Shown piece after piece: positions 1 to 10,900 of a DNA stretch of 64,000 nt; positions within the stretch are counted from its first letter, which is position 1, and each line of letters starts with the position of its first letter. The notes beneath the pieces were generated by a model, which searched no databases, was not told where the DNA came from, and worked only from the letters and a program-made list of their open reading frames with translations. The position numbers were made by a program, and so were the translations under genes. This stretch comes from Anodontia alba (taxonomy: Eukaryota > Mollusca > Bivalvia > Lucinida > Lucinidae), in contig OZ024828.1 of the NCBI GenBank assembly GCA_964016985.1, forward strand, positions 78,637,869 through 78,701,868. The letters are read 5' to 3'.

Positions 1-940
1 AGAACGGAGTAAAAGATATGGTGCATTAGCTAAGGACTAAACCAGCAAAACAACACCAACAACAAAAAGTATAAATAAACAATCTAAAAATATATTCGTA
101 AATTGGATTTTATAACATAATTTTACTGATCTTCTTTTTATACCAGCTAGAATTTTTGAACCGAATAAATGAAAGATTCATTGAATACGTGACAATTATT
201 ATTATTGGGATTACGGCATCCTATAGCCATGCACTGTGTTTCGCCACTTTTTCTCGAAAAAAAAAAACAAACAAACAAAAAACAAAAACAAAAAAAACCA
301 ACTAAATTTGACATATGCTCTCTAGAAAATAAATTACCCATCGTTTCCCCGTTTATTATCGCATGAAAGTAAATCTAGGAGCACTGCTGTCTTTTTGTTT
401 TTAATCACTTTACACTTCCGCATCACTGAATGAGAGAAGGGAGCTCATTTTTTTAATCAGTAAGACAATTTATTTCAGAGAAAGGTGCCATCACATAAAG
501 GTTATACAATAGTGTGAAGTAATGTATGTTAACATTAAAGTAGATTAGTACACAAGTGATAAAGCAACAACAATCATACAAGTTAAGTTACAGTTTACAG
601 ATTTTTAACGCTGCCAGGCAACTGAGTCACATAGAGGCAGCGCCAGATAAATCTGGATTAGTTTTACTGGACTACTGGGTTGGCTTGAAACGGTGCCTAG
701 TTATAATTCATAACCAGGTCACCTCGCCCAGACACGGGGTGCGTGCACGTCTAGACATCGTGCGTGTCCAGACCTCGTGCGAGAGTAGTAGTCCAGCCTG
801 GAAGTTGCAGAATTTTGACGATTGGCCGAAAAGTTTGAGCTTTTAATCTCGTACCTAATGCGTGTCAATTCCGACTGCATGGTGCATTAGGTACTCAGCT
901 CGAGTCGTGCTAAGGTTTCAGTCACTAGGCGAGGGAGTCG
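1..940. other. No gene recognised; AT-rich flank then GC-richer stretch
   Basis: Positions 1-550 are AT-rich with poly-A/T tracts and no coding signal. Positions 600-900 become GC-richer; an open plus-strand frame at 556-846 has no recognisable protein features. An inverted repeat lies at about 850-895 (GTACCTAATGC against GCATTAGGTAC). The change in composition continues into the coding fragment at 1076-1800, so this stretch may belong to the same inserted element, which is inference. Confidence 0.4.
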
Positions 941-945
941 CCGGA

Positions 946-1068
946 GGTGTGTCCTCACCCAGGCTGCCGAGAGGGTGTCTTCATCCAGAGCGCTGATAGG
1001 GTGTCCTCACCCATGTTAATGAAGAAAGTAGGGTGTCCTCACCCATGATCCAGAAGGGTGTCCTCACC
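946..1068. repeat. Five copies of a GGGTGTCCTCACCC hairpin motif
   Basis: Five copies or near-copies of GGGTGTCCTCACCC end at about 960, 986, 1012, 1044 and 1068, spaced 24-32 bp apart. Each copy is itself a hairpin (GGGTG stem, TCCT loop, CACCC stem). The second copy is degenerate. The array lies directly after the stop codon of the minus-strand frame at 1076, that is, in its presumed 3' untranslated region. Its function is unknown. Confidence 0.75.
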
Positions 1069-1075
1069 CGAGTCT

Positions 1076-1800
1076 CTAGCGTGGTTCCACTCTAACGAAC
1101 GGGTACTTCCCCCTTGGGTCGCCGCAGGAACGCTCTAGGAAGCCAAACCAGGATATGATGTTCGTCTGTGGCTTTCCTGATTTGGCTAGTTCTATCTTGG
1201 TGTAGAACTCTTCGTGGTGGTACTTTGACGTCGGTCCCTTGATTAACAGCCAACCTTTCTTCCATGTTCTGTGTAGGAAGTATGCTGGTAGGTCGATGTG
1301 CATCTTCTCATCTTCTTCAGGGATTCTTTGAGCCTTGATTATCGCGACGTCAAGACCATGGAGCTTGTTAATTAGAGCGTCCTGCAGGTCGTACTTCTCG
1401 TGGATAGGGTACTCTTCCTCGTAGTGGTACAAACAGTATTGGCTCGGGCGTTCTGGTGCTGGAGAATCTTTCCTGGCTTTCTTCGAAGGGAGTGTCACGG
1501 GAGACGCTGGTGCTGGTCTGGTGATAGTCGGTGATGCGGTGATGGTAGCTGTAGTCTTGTAGCGTGGTCTGGTGATCTGGTGCGGCGTCTGTACTGTATA
1601 GTCTGTGGTGGTGGTGGTAGCGTCTCCCTCTCCATCTGCGTCGGTTCTCGGCGTGGCGGTCTTCTAGCAGGAGCGGGCCACTCGCCAGCAGGGGGTGCAG
1701 GCTGCCTCCTGCTTTCAGTCCCCTTCTTGTAGATTCGAGGCGTTGGTAGCTTCTTATGAAAGGTTAGTTCAACCCGAACTAAATCCTTTCCGTCGGACAT
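1076..1800 (-). pseudogene. Unidentified gene remnant in two overlapping frames (probable frameshift)
   Basis: No family is recognised. An ATG at 1800 opens a 101-codon frame ending at 1495, rich in Pro and Arg after about residue 30. A second frame is open from 1663 down to 1076 (195 codons). It carries a Thr/Pro-rich linker, a basic KKARKD patch, and then a compact region with aromatic and charged residues (YCLYHYEEEYP, WKKGWLLIKG, ISWFGF). The second frame begins at a TAG at 1664-1666, and the Thr/Pro linker of one frame overlaps the Arg/Pro tail of the other. One protein with a frameshift near 1665 is therefore more likely than two genes; a programmed shift cannot be excluded. GC content is well above the surroundings, suggesting an inserted or mobile origin. 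The hairpin array at 946-1068 follows its stop. Confidence 0.45.
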
Positions 1801-1942
1801 CCTCCAGAGTGGGGAGCGACAAAATTGTACTCGTTCAGAGCCCTGAGGAGTACACCAGGCATAACTGAATCAGACATGGTTATTCGTTAGTTAGCGATGT
1901 TCACACTTCGAAGGTCGAAAGTAAAATGGTGGGTGGGTGGGT

Positions 1943-1965
1943 GGGGGGGGGGGGGGGGGGGGGGG
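1943..1965. repeat. Poly-G tract
   Basis: An uninterrupted run of about 23 G follows a GGGT repeat at 1929-1942. Length is likely polymorphic and error-prone in assembly. It could form a G-quadruplex. Confidence 0.9.
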
Positions 1966-2008
1966 TTCGATATGCTATCATACAAGAGTATATTCAGCTG
2001 TTTTTATA

Positions 2009-2231
2009 TGAGTTTACCTAACCACATGTTTACTGGGCAAGCTTAGTCCTCTAAGCGGTTAACCAGTATTGCGCACATTCTTTCGACAGAAACTGACAAC
2101 TACCCTTCTTGAATCAGCGGAAGGGAGAGAATGACCGTAGAAAATATTTCATCATCAATCTCCACGAAAGAATGTTGTCGACCTTGGCGGAGGTTGAACC
2201 CGCAACCTCCTGGTCTCCAGTCGGACGGCGC
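2009..2231 (-). mobile_element. SINE-A copy, truncated at both ends
   Basis: Matches the tRNA-derived SINE seen complete at 63577-63890, in reverse orientation. The tail (GTTGACTGGGCC) and the first bases of the tRNA head are missing. The B-box region reads as GGTTGAACCCGCAACC on the plus strand. Confidence 0.75.
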
Positions 2232-2460
2232 AATATAAAAACGTACCTTCGGACATGTGTGCCCAGCAAAGATTCAGATCAGCCTGCGTATTCGCACAGT
2301 CTGATCAGAATCTTCACTGGGCGCAGTTTGGACAGCCAAGGAAGCAGTTTTGTCATGCGGACAATGAAGACTGATCAGACTGTGCGGATGCGCAGGCTGA
2401 TTTGTGTCATCCGCTGATTCAAGAAGGGCAGTTGTCAGTTTCTGGCACAACATAAGAACC
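2232..2460. repeat. Foldback repeat joined to a SINE-A fragment
   Basis: At 2259-2408 two arms containing CAGATCAGCCTGCG and GCGCAGGCTGAT face each other with internal copies of CTGATCAGA. Positions 2411-2450 return to SINE-A sequence (GATTCAAGAAGGGCAGTTGT) but in plus orientation, so SINE-A pieces of opposite orientation flank the foldback. A related foldback lies at 45600-45790. Confidence 0.5.
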
Positions 2461-2582
2461 ACTTTTAACACTGCTGAAAGGCTTAGCCTAGTTTTACTCT
2501 AGCAAAACCTCAACTTTAATTCTCATGCAGCTCCAAGTTACCACCCAGTGTGGCAAGGGTTCTTGTTTATCCCTCTTTATTT

Positions 2583-2757
2583 TTTGTGTTGAGGTTTTAC
2601 GGCCCAGTCAACCCAATGGGGTCATGTCGAGCGCAGTCAGTTTACCTAACCACACGTTTACTGGACAGGCTTAGTCCTCTAAGCAGTTAACCAATATTGT
2701 GCACATTCTTTTTCGCCAGAAACTGACAACTGCCCTTCTTGAATCAGCTGAAGCCGG
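2583..2757 (-). mobile_element. SINE-A copy, 5' truncated
   Basis: The SINE tail (GTTGAGGTTTTACGGCCCAG on the plus strand) and body are present up to GAATCAGCTGAAG. The tRNA-like head is replaced at 2758 by a short hairpin (GATCAGACTGCGCAGGCTGATC, about 2800-2820). Confidence 0.75.
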
Positions 2758-2942
2758 GGGGCTGTATAAGGCACATGCGATCAACGAAAACTCAAGATCA
2801 GACTGCGCAGGCTGATCTGAGACTTTGCTGGTCGCACAAGTCTTATTGTAGGTTTTGTCATGCGCCGACTCGTATTGGTCCACATAGGAGTCCTTGCCAC
2901 TGAGAAATCACAAATAAACACATATAATCAAGAACATTGTGA

Positions 2943-3016
2943 TGTGGGATTCTTTTGCTCTGGATGAACCAGCCCTCTGCAGAGGGCTGGTTCATCCAGA
3001 GCAAAAGAATCCCACA
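2943..3016. repeat. Perfect 74-bp palindrome without spacer
   Basis: Arms 2943-2979 and 2980-3016 are exact reverse complements of 37 bases meeting at CTGCAG. The outer ends are TGTGGGATTC and GAATCCCACA. No coding sense is apparent. Confidence 0.95.
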
Positions 3017-3464
3017 AATAGGATCACAATGTGCCAGACCAGACCTCAGTCAAAAACCAACATTTTGAAACGGATTAAGGAGAGAGCCATCATTCAGTCT
3101 GAGAACCAACTCTTCATCTTGCAAATGAAGAGGAAGCAAAGATATCAGACAAAACATGCAAGCAGTTTATTGCAGAATGTTTCTGCTGAAGACTTATTTT
3201 CAGGAAAAACAAAATTGTTTTTTTTTGCCACTACCATTTTTTTTATTTTATTTTAATACCTTCGTTTGCTGAATACCAGTCTATATTACATATCTGAAGC
3301 TATTTTAGTAATTTCTGCTGGAATTATAAATAAATTTATAATTTCCAGGAGGAAATATTTCCTTTAGAATGTTATCATGCCACGTGATGAGTGTAGATGA
3401 TGTAATGGTGCAAAAGGTATTGACGTCATTTGAAAGAGTGGAAAACAGAATCCGAAGAAATCAT

Positions 3465-3565
3465 TTTTATGCCTTGCCGAGGCACTTCAAATGAGTACCC
3501 ACAACATATGTTTTCGTGGAGAAATAAGAAAAATATTTACGTGATACCCATTCTTGCCTAGACCT
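3465..3565. repeat. Half copy of palindromic MITE family D
   Basis: Contains AATGAGTACCCACAACATAT, TTTTCGTGGAGAAATAAGAA and the outer arm ATACCCATTCTTGCCTAGAC shared with the copy at 16860-17005. Only one arm is preserved. Confidence 0.6.
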
Positions 3566-3665
3566 ATCGAATCCATTATCTTAAATTACCATTCTCCTTG
3601 GTTATAAATATACAGCAATTCAACAGTCAACACTATTCACAATTCTCCTGCATCTGTCCTTTTTC

Positions 3666-3875
3666 TTAACCCTAGTCCTGCTGAACTCGGATATACCCTA
3701 CCTTTGCAAACAGTGTAGATCCAGATCAGTTGGCTTCTGAAGAAGCCAACTGATCTGGATCTGCACTGTTTGCCATTAAGAATGTGAATTTATAGCAAAA
3801 ATCCAGATCAAGTAATCTGATTGGTTGAAAATTAGATGTGGGTTTGGCATCTTTATTCAGCAGAACAAGGGTTAA
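3666..3875. mobile_element. piggyBac-like MITE (PB-MITE) copy
   Basis: TTAA flanks at both ends, inner termini CCCTAGTCCTGCTGAA and TTCAGCAGAACAAGGG. The central hairpin reads GATCAGTTGGCTTC against GAAGCCAACTGATC. TTAA targets with termini starting CCC are typical of piggyBac; the assignment is inferred from termini only. Confidence 0.8.
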
Positions 3876-4088
3876 CATTAAATGTGACTCCAACTTTTGT
3901 GTATCACCAGATGACCAGACCATTAAATTTTTGGTAGTTTTTTGTACCACTCCACAAAAACATTGGAGATGGACAGTAGTCTGAATCATCAAAAGTAAGA
4001 AAAAATTAGATGTCACATCCTATGTTTTCAAAAGTACTTCAGTAATTAATATGTTTATCTGAAGCACTGGCAGAATTTTTGTTCTGGA

Positions 4089-4429
4089 TTAAAGGCTCCA
4101 TATCCCTCAAAAATAGGCATTTTTTTTATCCAAGAAAGATTTAATAAATTGATATATAGTATCAATTCGATCATAAAATGCAGCATCTGACAGCCTGTAA
4201 AATTTCAGTTAGTCTCTCGTTTTTGAACTGAATCATAAATGAAATGATTTTGGCAACATTAATGCAGAGATACGATAAAAAATCATTTCATTTCAAGAAC
4301 GAGAGACTAACTGAAATTTTACAGGCTGTCAGGTGCCACATTTTATGATTGTATTAATACCATGTATCAATTTATTAAACCTTTCTTGGACAATAAAATG
4401 TCTGCTTTTGAGGGATATGGTGCCTTTAA
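4089..4429. mobile_element. TTAA-flanked long palindromic MITE
   Basis: About 340 bp between TTAA sites. Arms AAGGCTCCATATCCCTCAAA and TTTGAGGGATATGGTGCCTT are inverted, and pairing continues inward (TACAGGCTGTCAG region, CGAGAGACTAACTGAAATTT). No reading frame is present. Confidence 0.75.
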
Positions 4430-4604
4430 CCCTGATTCTCACAAAAAGACTGCAGCTAAACAACGACTGAAATGGTTCCTACTGTTCTATACCTAAATTC
4501 TTCACTACAAGCTGGTATAGGAATGGATTTCATTTTTAAGGATTTTATTGATATAAAAATGCCAAAGAATAACTCAAACTGAATAACGCCTGAAGGGCTT
4601 TATG

Positions 4605-4843
4605 TTAACCCTTAAACTGCCAATCACAACAATTGTCCTTTGCTTTGTCATCTGCTTGTGATTTTAAAAGTCACTTTTTGCAAACAGTGTGGACCCAGAT
4701 CAGACTGCTCCTCTAGGAGCAGTCTGATCAGGATCCACACTGCTTGTATGCAAAAATAGGTTTGAAAAGTTTGCAAGAATATTCAGCAGATGACATATAC
4801 AGACATTTTCAAATGCAGGTTTTCTTGGCATTTTAAGGGTTAA
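4605..4843. mobile_element. TTAA-flanked MITE family E1
   Basis: Ends are TTAACCCTTAAACTGCCAA and TTGGCATTTTAAGGGTTAA (allowing mismatches). The central perfect hairpin is CAGATCAGACTGCTCCT / AGGAGCAGTCTGATC. A second copy lies at 35311-35572. Confidence 0.75.
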
Positions 4844-4849
4844 GTTTTA

Positions 4850-5384
4850 GGCTGATTTGCTGCCATTTACTCATCAATATAATTCACAAAAATGAAATTC
4901 ATTTCTTATAATTCCAACTTGACCATGTTTACTTTGAAAACAGGAGTTCAATAGCATATTTTAGAAATGCAGATACCTACTTGGAGAATTTATCAAAGTA
5001 TCAATGTTGTTATGAATTTTCTCTTCACCAATGAAATTATGCTAAACTGATGTTAAGTCTGTTGAGTTGGAATTATCAGCTAATAAAATTTTATGGAGAT
5101 GACATATACTCCTCCAACTGGAGGTGCTCCTTTGCACAAGAAATTTATAATGAAAACAAACACAAGAATCTACTATCAAAGTCAACAGTGAAACAAAACT
5201 TGACACAAGTGTATTCATAACAATTTTATTTCTTTTTCACAATACTGGTAGTTTATGATGTCAAATTCAGATTGATTTCTATTAATAAATGTGCCACAAT
5301 ATAAGAAATGTACATTAAGACAAGTGCACAAAGTGAAGGCTGAGATCTGTCAGTGCAGTCTGCAGTCTGGCCCCGAGGTTATAA
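4850..5384. other. No gene or repeat recognised
   Basis: AT-rich sequence without coding signal, clear inverted repeat or SINE similarity. Confidence 0.4.
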
Positions 5385-5600
5385 CACTTTTTTTCATGCT
5401 CAACTCAGCTGAGCATGAAATTTTTCATGCTAATAAATCTCAAATTACTAATAATTGCAAATTCTTTCTTGCTAAACATAGCTGTACATGAAAATTTCTC
5501 TGCTAATAAATATGAAAATGCCAACTATTGTTGGCATTTTCATATTTATTAGCAGAGAAAATTTCATGCTCAGCTGAGATGAGCATGAAAAATGTTTTTA
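5385..5600. repeat. Imperfect foldback of about 215 bp
   Basis: Arms share TTTTTCATGCTCA...AGCTGAGCATGAAA in inverted order. The centre is a perfect inverted repeat (ATGAAAATGCCAACTATTG / TTGGCATTTTCAT around 5528). Confidence 0.7.
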
Positions 5601-5779
5601 CCCTGATCATACAGTATTTATCCTGTGGGACACCTTAATTCCTTACCATACCTATCCTATACCTGAGTTGAGTTGGAGTTTTACGGCCCAGTCAACACAT
5701 CAGGCTGATCATTTTTGGTAACTTCGAACAACTCCACTTCACTACCGTTTGATGTGCATAAAAGCTGATAAATGAATAG

Positions 5780-5865
5780 CAAATGGTGTAGATCCCAATC
5801 AGATGCCACATTCTGTTGTGTCTACTCTGTGTTTACACTGTTTGCTCAGGCCTGTCTATCCCATC
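5780..5865. repeat. Family G hairpin (degenerate)
   Basis: AATGGTGTAGATCCCAATCAGATGCCACATTCTG followed by an inverse arm ending CACTGTTTGCTCAGGCCTGTC. It matches the better copies at 8885-8990, 10545-10615 and 12465-12550. Confidence 0.5.
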
Positions 5866-6007
5866 ACTTAGCATAAATAGGGTATCCTAAAGAACTGAAT
5901 GGTTTTGTAAATGGGCAATGAAGACACTGAGCGGACTGTGAATGTACAGTCTGATCTGGGTTTTCACTGTCTGCATATGCTTCATCGACCATTTTCTCAT
6001 ATTTTTG

Positions 6008-6316
6008 TTTGTTTGTTTGTGTTGAGGTTTTACAGCCCAGTCAACCCAAAGGAGTCATGTCGATCGTGGTCAGTTTACCTAACCACACTTTTACTGGGCA
6101 GGTTAAGTCCTCTAAGCTGTTAACCAGTATTGTGTACATTCTTTCGCCAGAAACTGACAACTGCACTTCTTGAATTTAGCGGAAGTGAGAGAATGACTGT
6201 AGAAAATATATCATGATCAATCTCCACGAAAGAATGTTGCCAACACTGCGGGGGTCGAACCCTCAACTTCCTGATGACCAGTTGGACGTGCATCCAAGTG
6301 AGCCACTGAGGCCAGC
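6008..6316 (-). mobile_element. SINE-A, near full length
   Basis: Reads in reverse from a GTTTGTTTGTGTTGAGG tail to AGCCACTGAGGCCAGC. The B box appears as GGGGTCGAACCC on the plus strand. Mutated relative to the 63577 copy. Confidence 0.85.
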
Positions 6317-7042
6317 TTTTCTCATATTGCATTCATATAAAAGCAACTTATGAATGTGACCTGAGGCAGCCACGGTCTCTCTTACAAGCCAGTGTTTAAC
6401 TAGAACTATCACTGAAGGGGATTAATAACCACACAGAACTACTTTGCTCTGTGCCAAGGGCAGAACCTCTACTAAAATTTTAATGTCATTCACAGCCACA
6501 CCTCAGGCTGAGTCGAGTTGTACGGACCAGTCAACACATCCGGTTGATCGTTTATGGTAAGTTTTAAGGAAATATATAAATAAACCCCACAAACTCAGAT
6601 GATGATGATGACAAGTTCACATTTAGTGATGCATGAATCCATGAGGGTCAACAGGGTATATTAACTTGCTTCGCTAATTAAAAATGTGTAATGGTATATT
6701 AGCAAGTATGGATGAAAACATCAAGGTGGACAACAAACTCAGAGAGACAAACTAGTATGCTAAAGGCAGACAACCCTGCAATGTAAAATATTTAATGCAA
6801 TCACTACTACTCGTCTTGCTGATTGTTTATACCAAGTCATATGAAAAGCAAACAAAACTTGTATTAGATCATTCTACAAATTTGGACCAATTGGCAGACC
6901 AGTGATGACTCCCTTCCAGCTTCATTTGAAATGTTAGAAAAAGACCTGATTTCCATTCTTCAAGCAGTCATGAATTTTAAACATCAACTCAGTCACATTC
7001 TGATACCTCCTTAACCACGTAGTTAACAAGACAGTGGGTTGG
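6317..7042. other. Intergenic; no gene recognised
   Basis: Mixed AT-rich sequence with a partial GTACGGACCAGTCAACACAT stretch near 6520 that resembles a SINE tail variant (also near 5680). No supported coding region. Confidence 0.4.
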
Positions 7043-7322
7043 GTATTGTTTGTATCGAAGTTTTACAGCCAAGCCAACACAATGGAGTCATGTCGGGCAC
7101 ATCAGTTTACCTAACCACACTTTTACTGGGCAGGCTTAGTCCTCTAAGCGGTTAACCAGTACTGCGCACATTCACAGAAACTGACAACTGCACTTCTTGA
7201 ATCAGTGGAAGGAATAGAATGACCGTAGAAAATATTTCATGATCAACCTCCACGAGAGAATGATGCCGACACGGCAGGGGTCGAACCTGCAACCTCCTGA
7301 TCACTGGGTGGACGTGCACCAC
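7043..7322 (-). mobile_element. SINE-A, near full length, diverged
   Basis: Same order of blocks as the 6008 copy: tail, TCCTCTAAGCGGTTAACCAG, GAATCAGTGGAAGG, and a B-box region GGGGTCGAACCTGC on the plus strand. It lacks the outermost tRNA head. Confidence 0.8.
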
Positions 7323-7674
7323 ATTTTTTCACTAGAAACTGACAACTGTCCTTCTTAAATCAGCAAAAGAGAGAGAATGATTGTAATTTTCTCTCTTAGT
7401 GGTACTAATAAATTGTTTCAAGCCAAGTACAGCAAGGTATTGGAGCAGCTTCAAGATGGAACTCAGAAAGATCAGCTTGCACATCTGTAGTCTGATCAGA
7501 GTTGGATCATTTCACATACACCATTTTCTGCTTCTTCTATATTCTATAGGCGCTACTTCATGCAAACATAAACATTAACAGCCAACTTGGAAAGCCCCAT
7601 TCACCCGATGCCTCTGTCATAGCTCCAGATAAGTAGAAGTGAGATTATAATTCAGGATAATTTTTGTTAATATG

Positions 7675-7760
7675 CACAAGCATATCTTGTGGGTACTGAT
7701 TGGAATTGCCTCATTGAGGCAATTCCAATCAGTACCCACAAGATATGTTATGGTACAAAA
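7675..7760. repeat. Family D palindromic MITE core
   Basis: Near-perfect palindrome: ATATCTTGTGGGTACTGATT against AATCAGTACCCACAAGATAT, centred on GCCTCATTGAGGC near 7715. It lies just downstream of IMP4's stop codon. Confidence 0.8.
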
Positions 7761-7976
7761 ATACATAACAAATATGATCTGAATACTCCATTATCTGTTA
7801 TATGTTCGGTGCATATGTTTGGATAAAGGCCTCTTTGCTCTCATTTTCCAACAGATTTCATTAGCTACTGTAGAAACTTCTGACAGAGAAAGAAAGCCCA
7901 GATGTAAAGGCCATTATATATCTGTCTGTTTCAATATGACCTGAGATCCCATTGTTCATTACTGGCTCCTGTATTG

Positions 7977-10900
7977 TCAGTCAGCAAGAAATTTTCTCTT
8001 CTTGGCAGTATTCATATATGGTCGATAGACCCACTCCACATCAGCACTACTGGCATTTTCCAGGGTCCCTTGAATTATCTGATATACTGAAACAAACAAC
8101 AAATAATTTATAACAAGAAATTTCCCAAATTTATGGCTGCTACAGTGCTAAATGCAGCCTAAGACGTATGCTCTGCAAGGAGAGTATGCAAAAATGTTTC
8201 AAAGTCTGTCTGACACAGGTCAGACAAATGATTAAAATATACTTGAAATTCTCAGGGTTTTTGTTCGACCAAACACATTTTATCTGACATGTCTGGCAAC
8301 CCTACCAATTTTGTGTACACAATGCAAGCTTCAGGATCATAGATGGCAAAGATTCTGGTTTAACTGTGTGAATATAATGGAGATCCCCTTTTTGGTGCAA
8401 ATAAAAGCAAATTTGTACTCTATCCCTTTCTTTGCTATAGCACCACTCATTAAAATGTGTGCCTCATTTCCAGAAATTCTAGCATCCACTGAAGAAGGCA
8501 TATGCACTAAAAACATCTAACTGCATTTTCTGTTTGAGAAGGATTTCTGATTAAATTATTTATCCAGTAGAAGAATAGAAAAATATTCTTACTTTTCATT
8601 TCAAATCTTGGTCCAACTTCTGATAGTTCTATATCTTTCCCACCTTCTGTTTTTCTGTACACATGGTGTCTGAAATATTATTACAGTCCTGTCAATCAAA
8701 ACGGACCCATAGAACTAGTAGGTCAAATAAACTGATATTGAAACAGGTATATTTGCAGGAGACAATCTAAAAGTTTCATATATTAATCAAAGCACTGACA
8801 GCACTGGTGGGTCGATTGTCTTTGAGTGTAGGCTGGGAAAATGATCCCAAACTGGGACTTAAGACTGATTCATTTAACCCTTGACATCCTGTAAGTAAAG
8901 TAAACAGTATAGACCCTGATCAGATGCCACATTCTGTGCAGTCTGATCAGGTCTGCACTGTCTGCCAATGTCCTGGTACTAAGCCCAGTCCAGGTTTTAC
9001 AGATAACCTTCTTCACACAGCACTCTGACGTGACAGTGACAATAGCATGGCTATAAATATCCATTACCTGGATTTTGTACAAACGCTATTTGAGTGGATT
9101 AACTTTTGTCAGCAATAGTCACATGGACAACGGCAACACATGGTAACTCAGATTCTTTAGTAATTTTGGGTTGATCAACCCGAAAAAGTTTGGTTTGGGA
9201 TAGAGTTCAGTTTGTAGACAAAAGGTTGTGAGTTTCATATTGTGAACAACTGGTCAGTCTGTATGATGCATGGTAACTCAGATTGTTTAGTAACTTTGAG
9301 TCAACTGACACAAAAAAATTCAGTTTGGGAATAGAGTTTGGTTTGAAGACAACAGGTTGTGGGTTTCATATCTTAATCAATTGGTTGGCCTGTATAAAGC
9401 ATGATTTGATTTCATTGGTCAATGATAATCATGGGGACAAAAGGAAATTTTGGTGTACGTTTACTTTGGGTCAATTTTACAATTGACCAATAAATGGTCA
9501 TTTTCCCTCACACATGTATTTAATCTGAACTGTCCAGTGAAATGACAATTCTAAGTATATACATTGTATTTGAATGCAATCCCAGCTCCTAACTTGGAAA
9601 TGGTTAGTATGAAAACTATACATGAGCTGCATCATGCTATACAATTATTGACCATTGAGGTATTGGTTATGAGGTGACATCCATCAGAGAATACCATATT
9701 GACTGAGGCAATAGCCGAGGTCAATATAGGTATTCAATGGTGGACATCAACGTCATACCCAATACCTCAATAGTCAATAATGGTTTTATTATATACTTTG
9801 TCTTTTCTCTTGATAACTGTGGCAATAACAGGCAACACCAGACCCCATTAATACAAAAAGCGTGCATCGACTTTGGCATCACTACTAGCGACGTCAGCAA
9901 AACTTGACATCTACTGGCTTGTATGCCAACGATGTCACTGTTCTAGTTCAAACTAGTCAATATCACAAAAGCCGTCTGAGTCAATGAAAGGTTGTTTATT
10001 TATAGATCATATAATACCTCTCATCAGTGCATTTTAGCTTATCACAAGAAAAGTGGAGTACAGTAAGAGCAAGTACAGTAAGCTGTTGGTCCATATGGTT
10101 ATCTCGAAGTCCAAGAGACTCTTTGAAATACTTCAAGATATCCATACCTCGACTTATCAGATTTGCAGAAATTAGGAAAAAATTGATAATTAAAATCACA
10201 TCTGGGGCAATTCTAAGGATTCCCTAAGTAAAAATAACAAAAATAAACCCAACTTATCACCCAAATGGTCAAACGCTGCACAAGGCATGAAAAGGGCCCT
10301 TATGCAATTTGAGGTAATGCAGGCCCTGATCAGCCTGCATGAAAGTCAGGCTGATCAGGGCCTTTGTTGCCCACTTACAGATTCATATGACACTGTAGTA
10401 TATGCCATTGAATAGAGAATCCTCAGATCAGACTGCACAAATGTGCACACTGATCTCTACCCTTGGTGTCTGCTTATGACATAAGGGTCTTTTTCACATG
10501 ATTTAGAGTTGACACATTTACCCTAAGTATTTGGACAGACAGGTCTAAGTTAACAGTGTAGACCTTGGTCAGATGCTACAGAATGTGCCATCTGATCAGA
10601 GTGTACACTATTTGCAACACATCCAGGTGTTTTTAGACATATCAACAGGTGGTAAAAAGGATTTGCTTAAATTTTAGGACTAATAGAGGAATTGTTTAGG
10701 AGGAGTATTTGGTGATAATTAAATAATAATAATCGACTTTATTTATAGAGGGTAACACATTTAGTAATCTAGTACTAATCTTCCATGTGGCCCTCTTTTC
10801 CTGGGTAGAAACCAGTACTAAGCAATGTGGATAAAGTCTCTTGCTCAAGGAAACAACACTTGCTGTTAGTGGGGATCGAACCCGGTAATCTCGATCTCGA

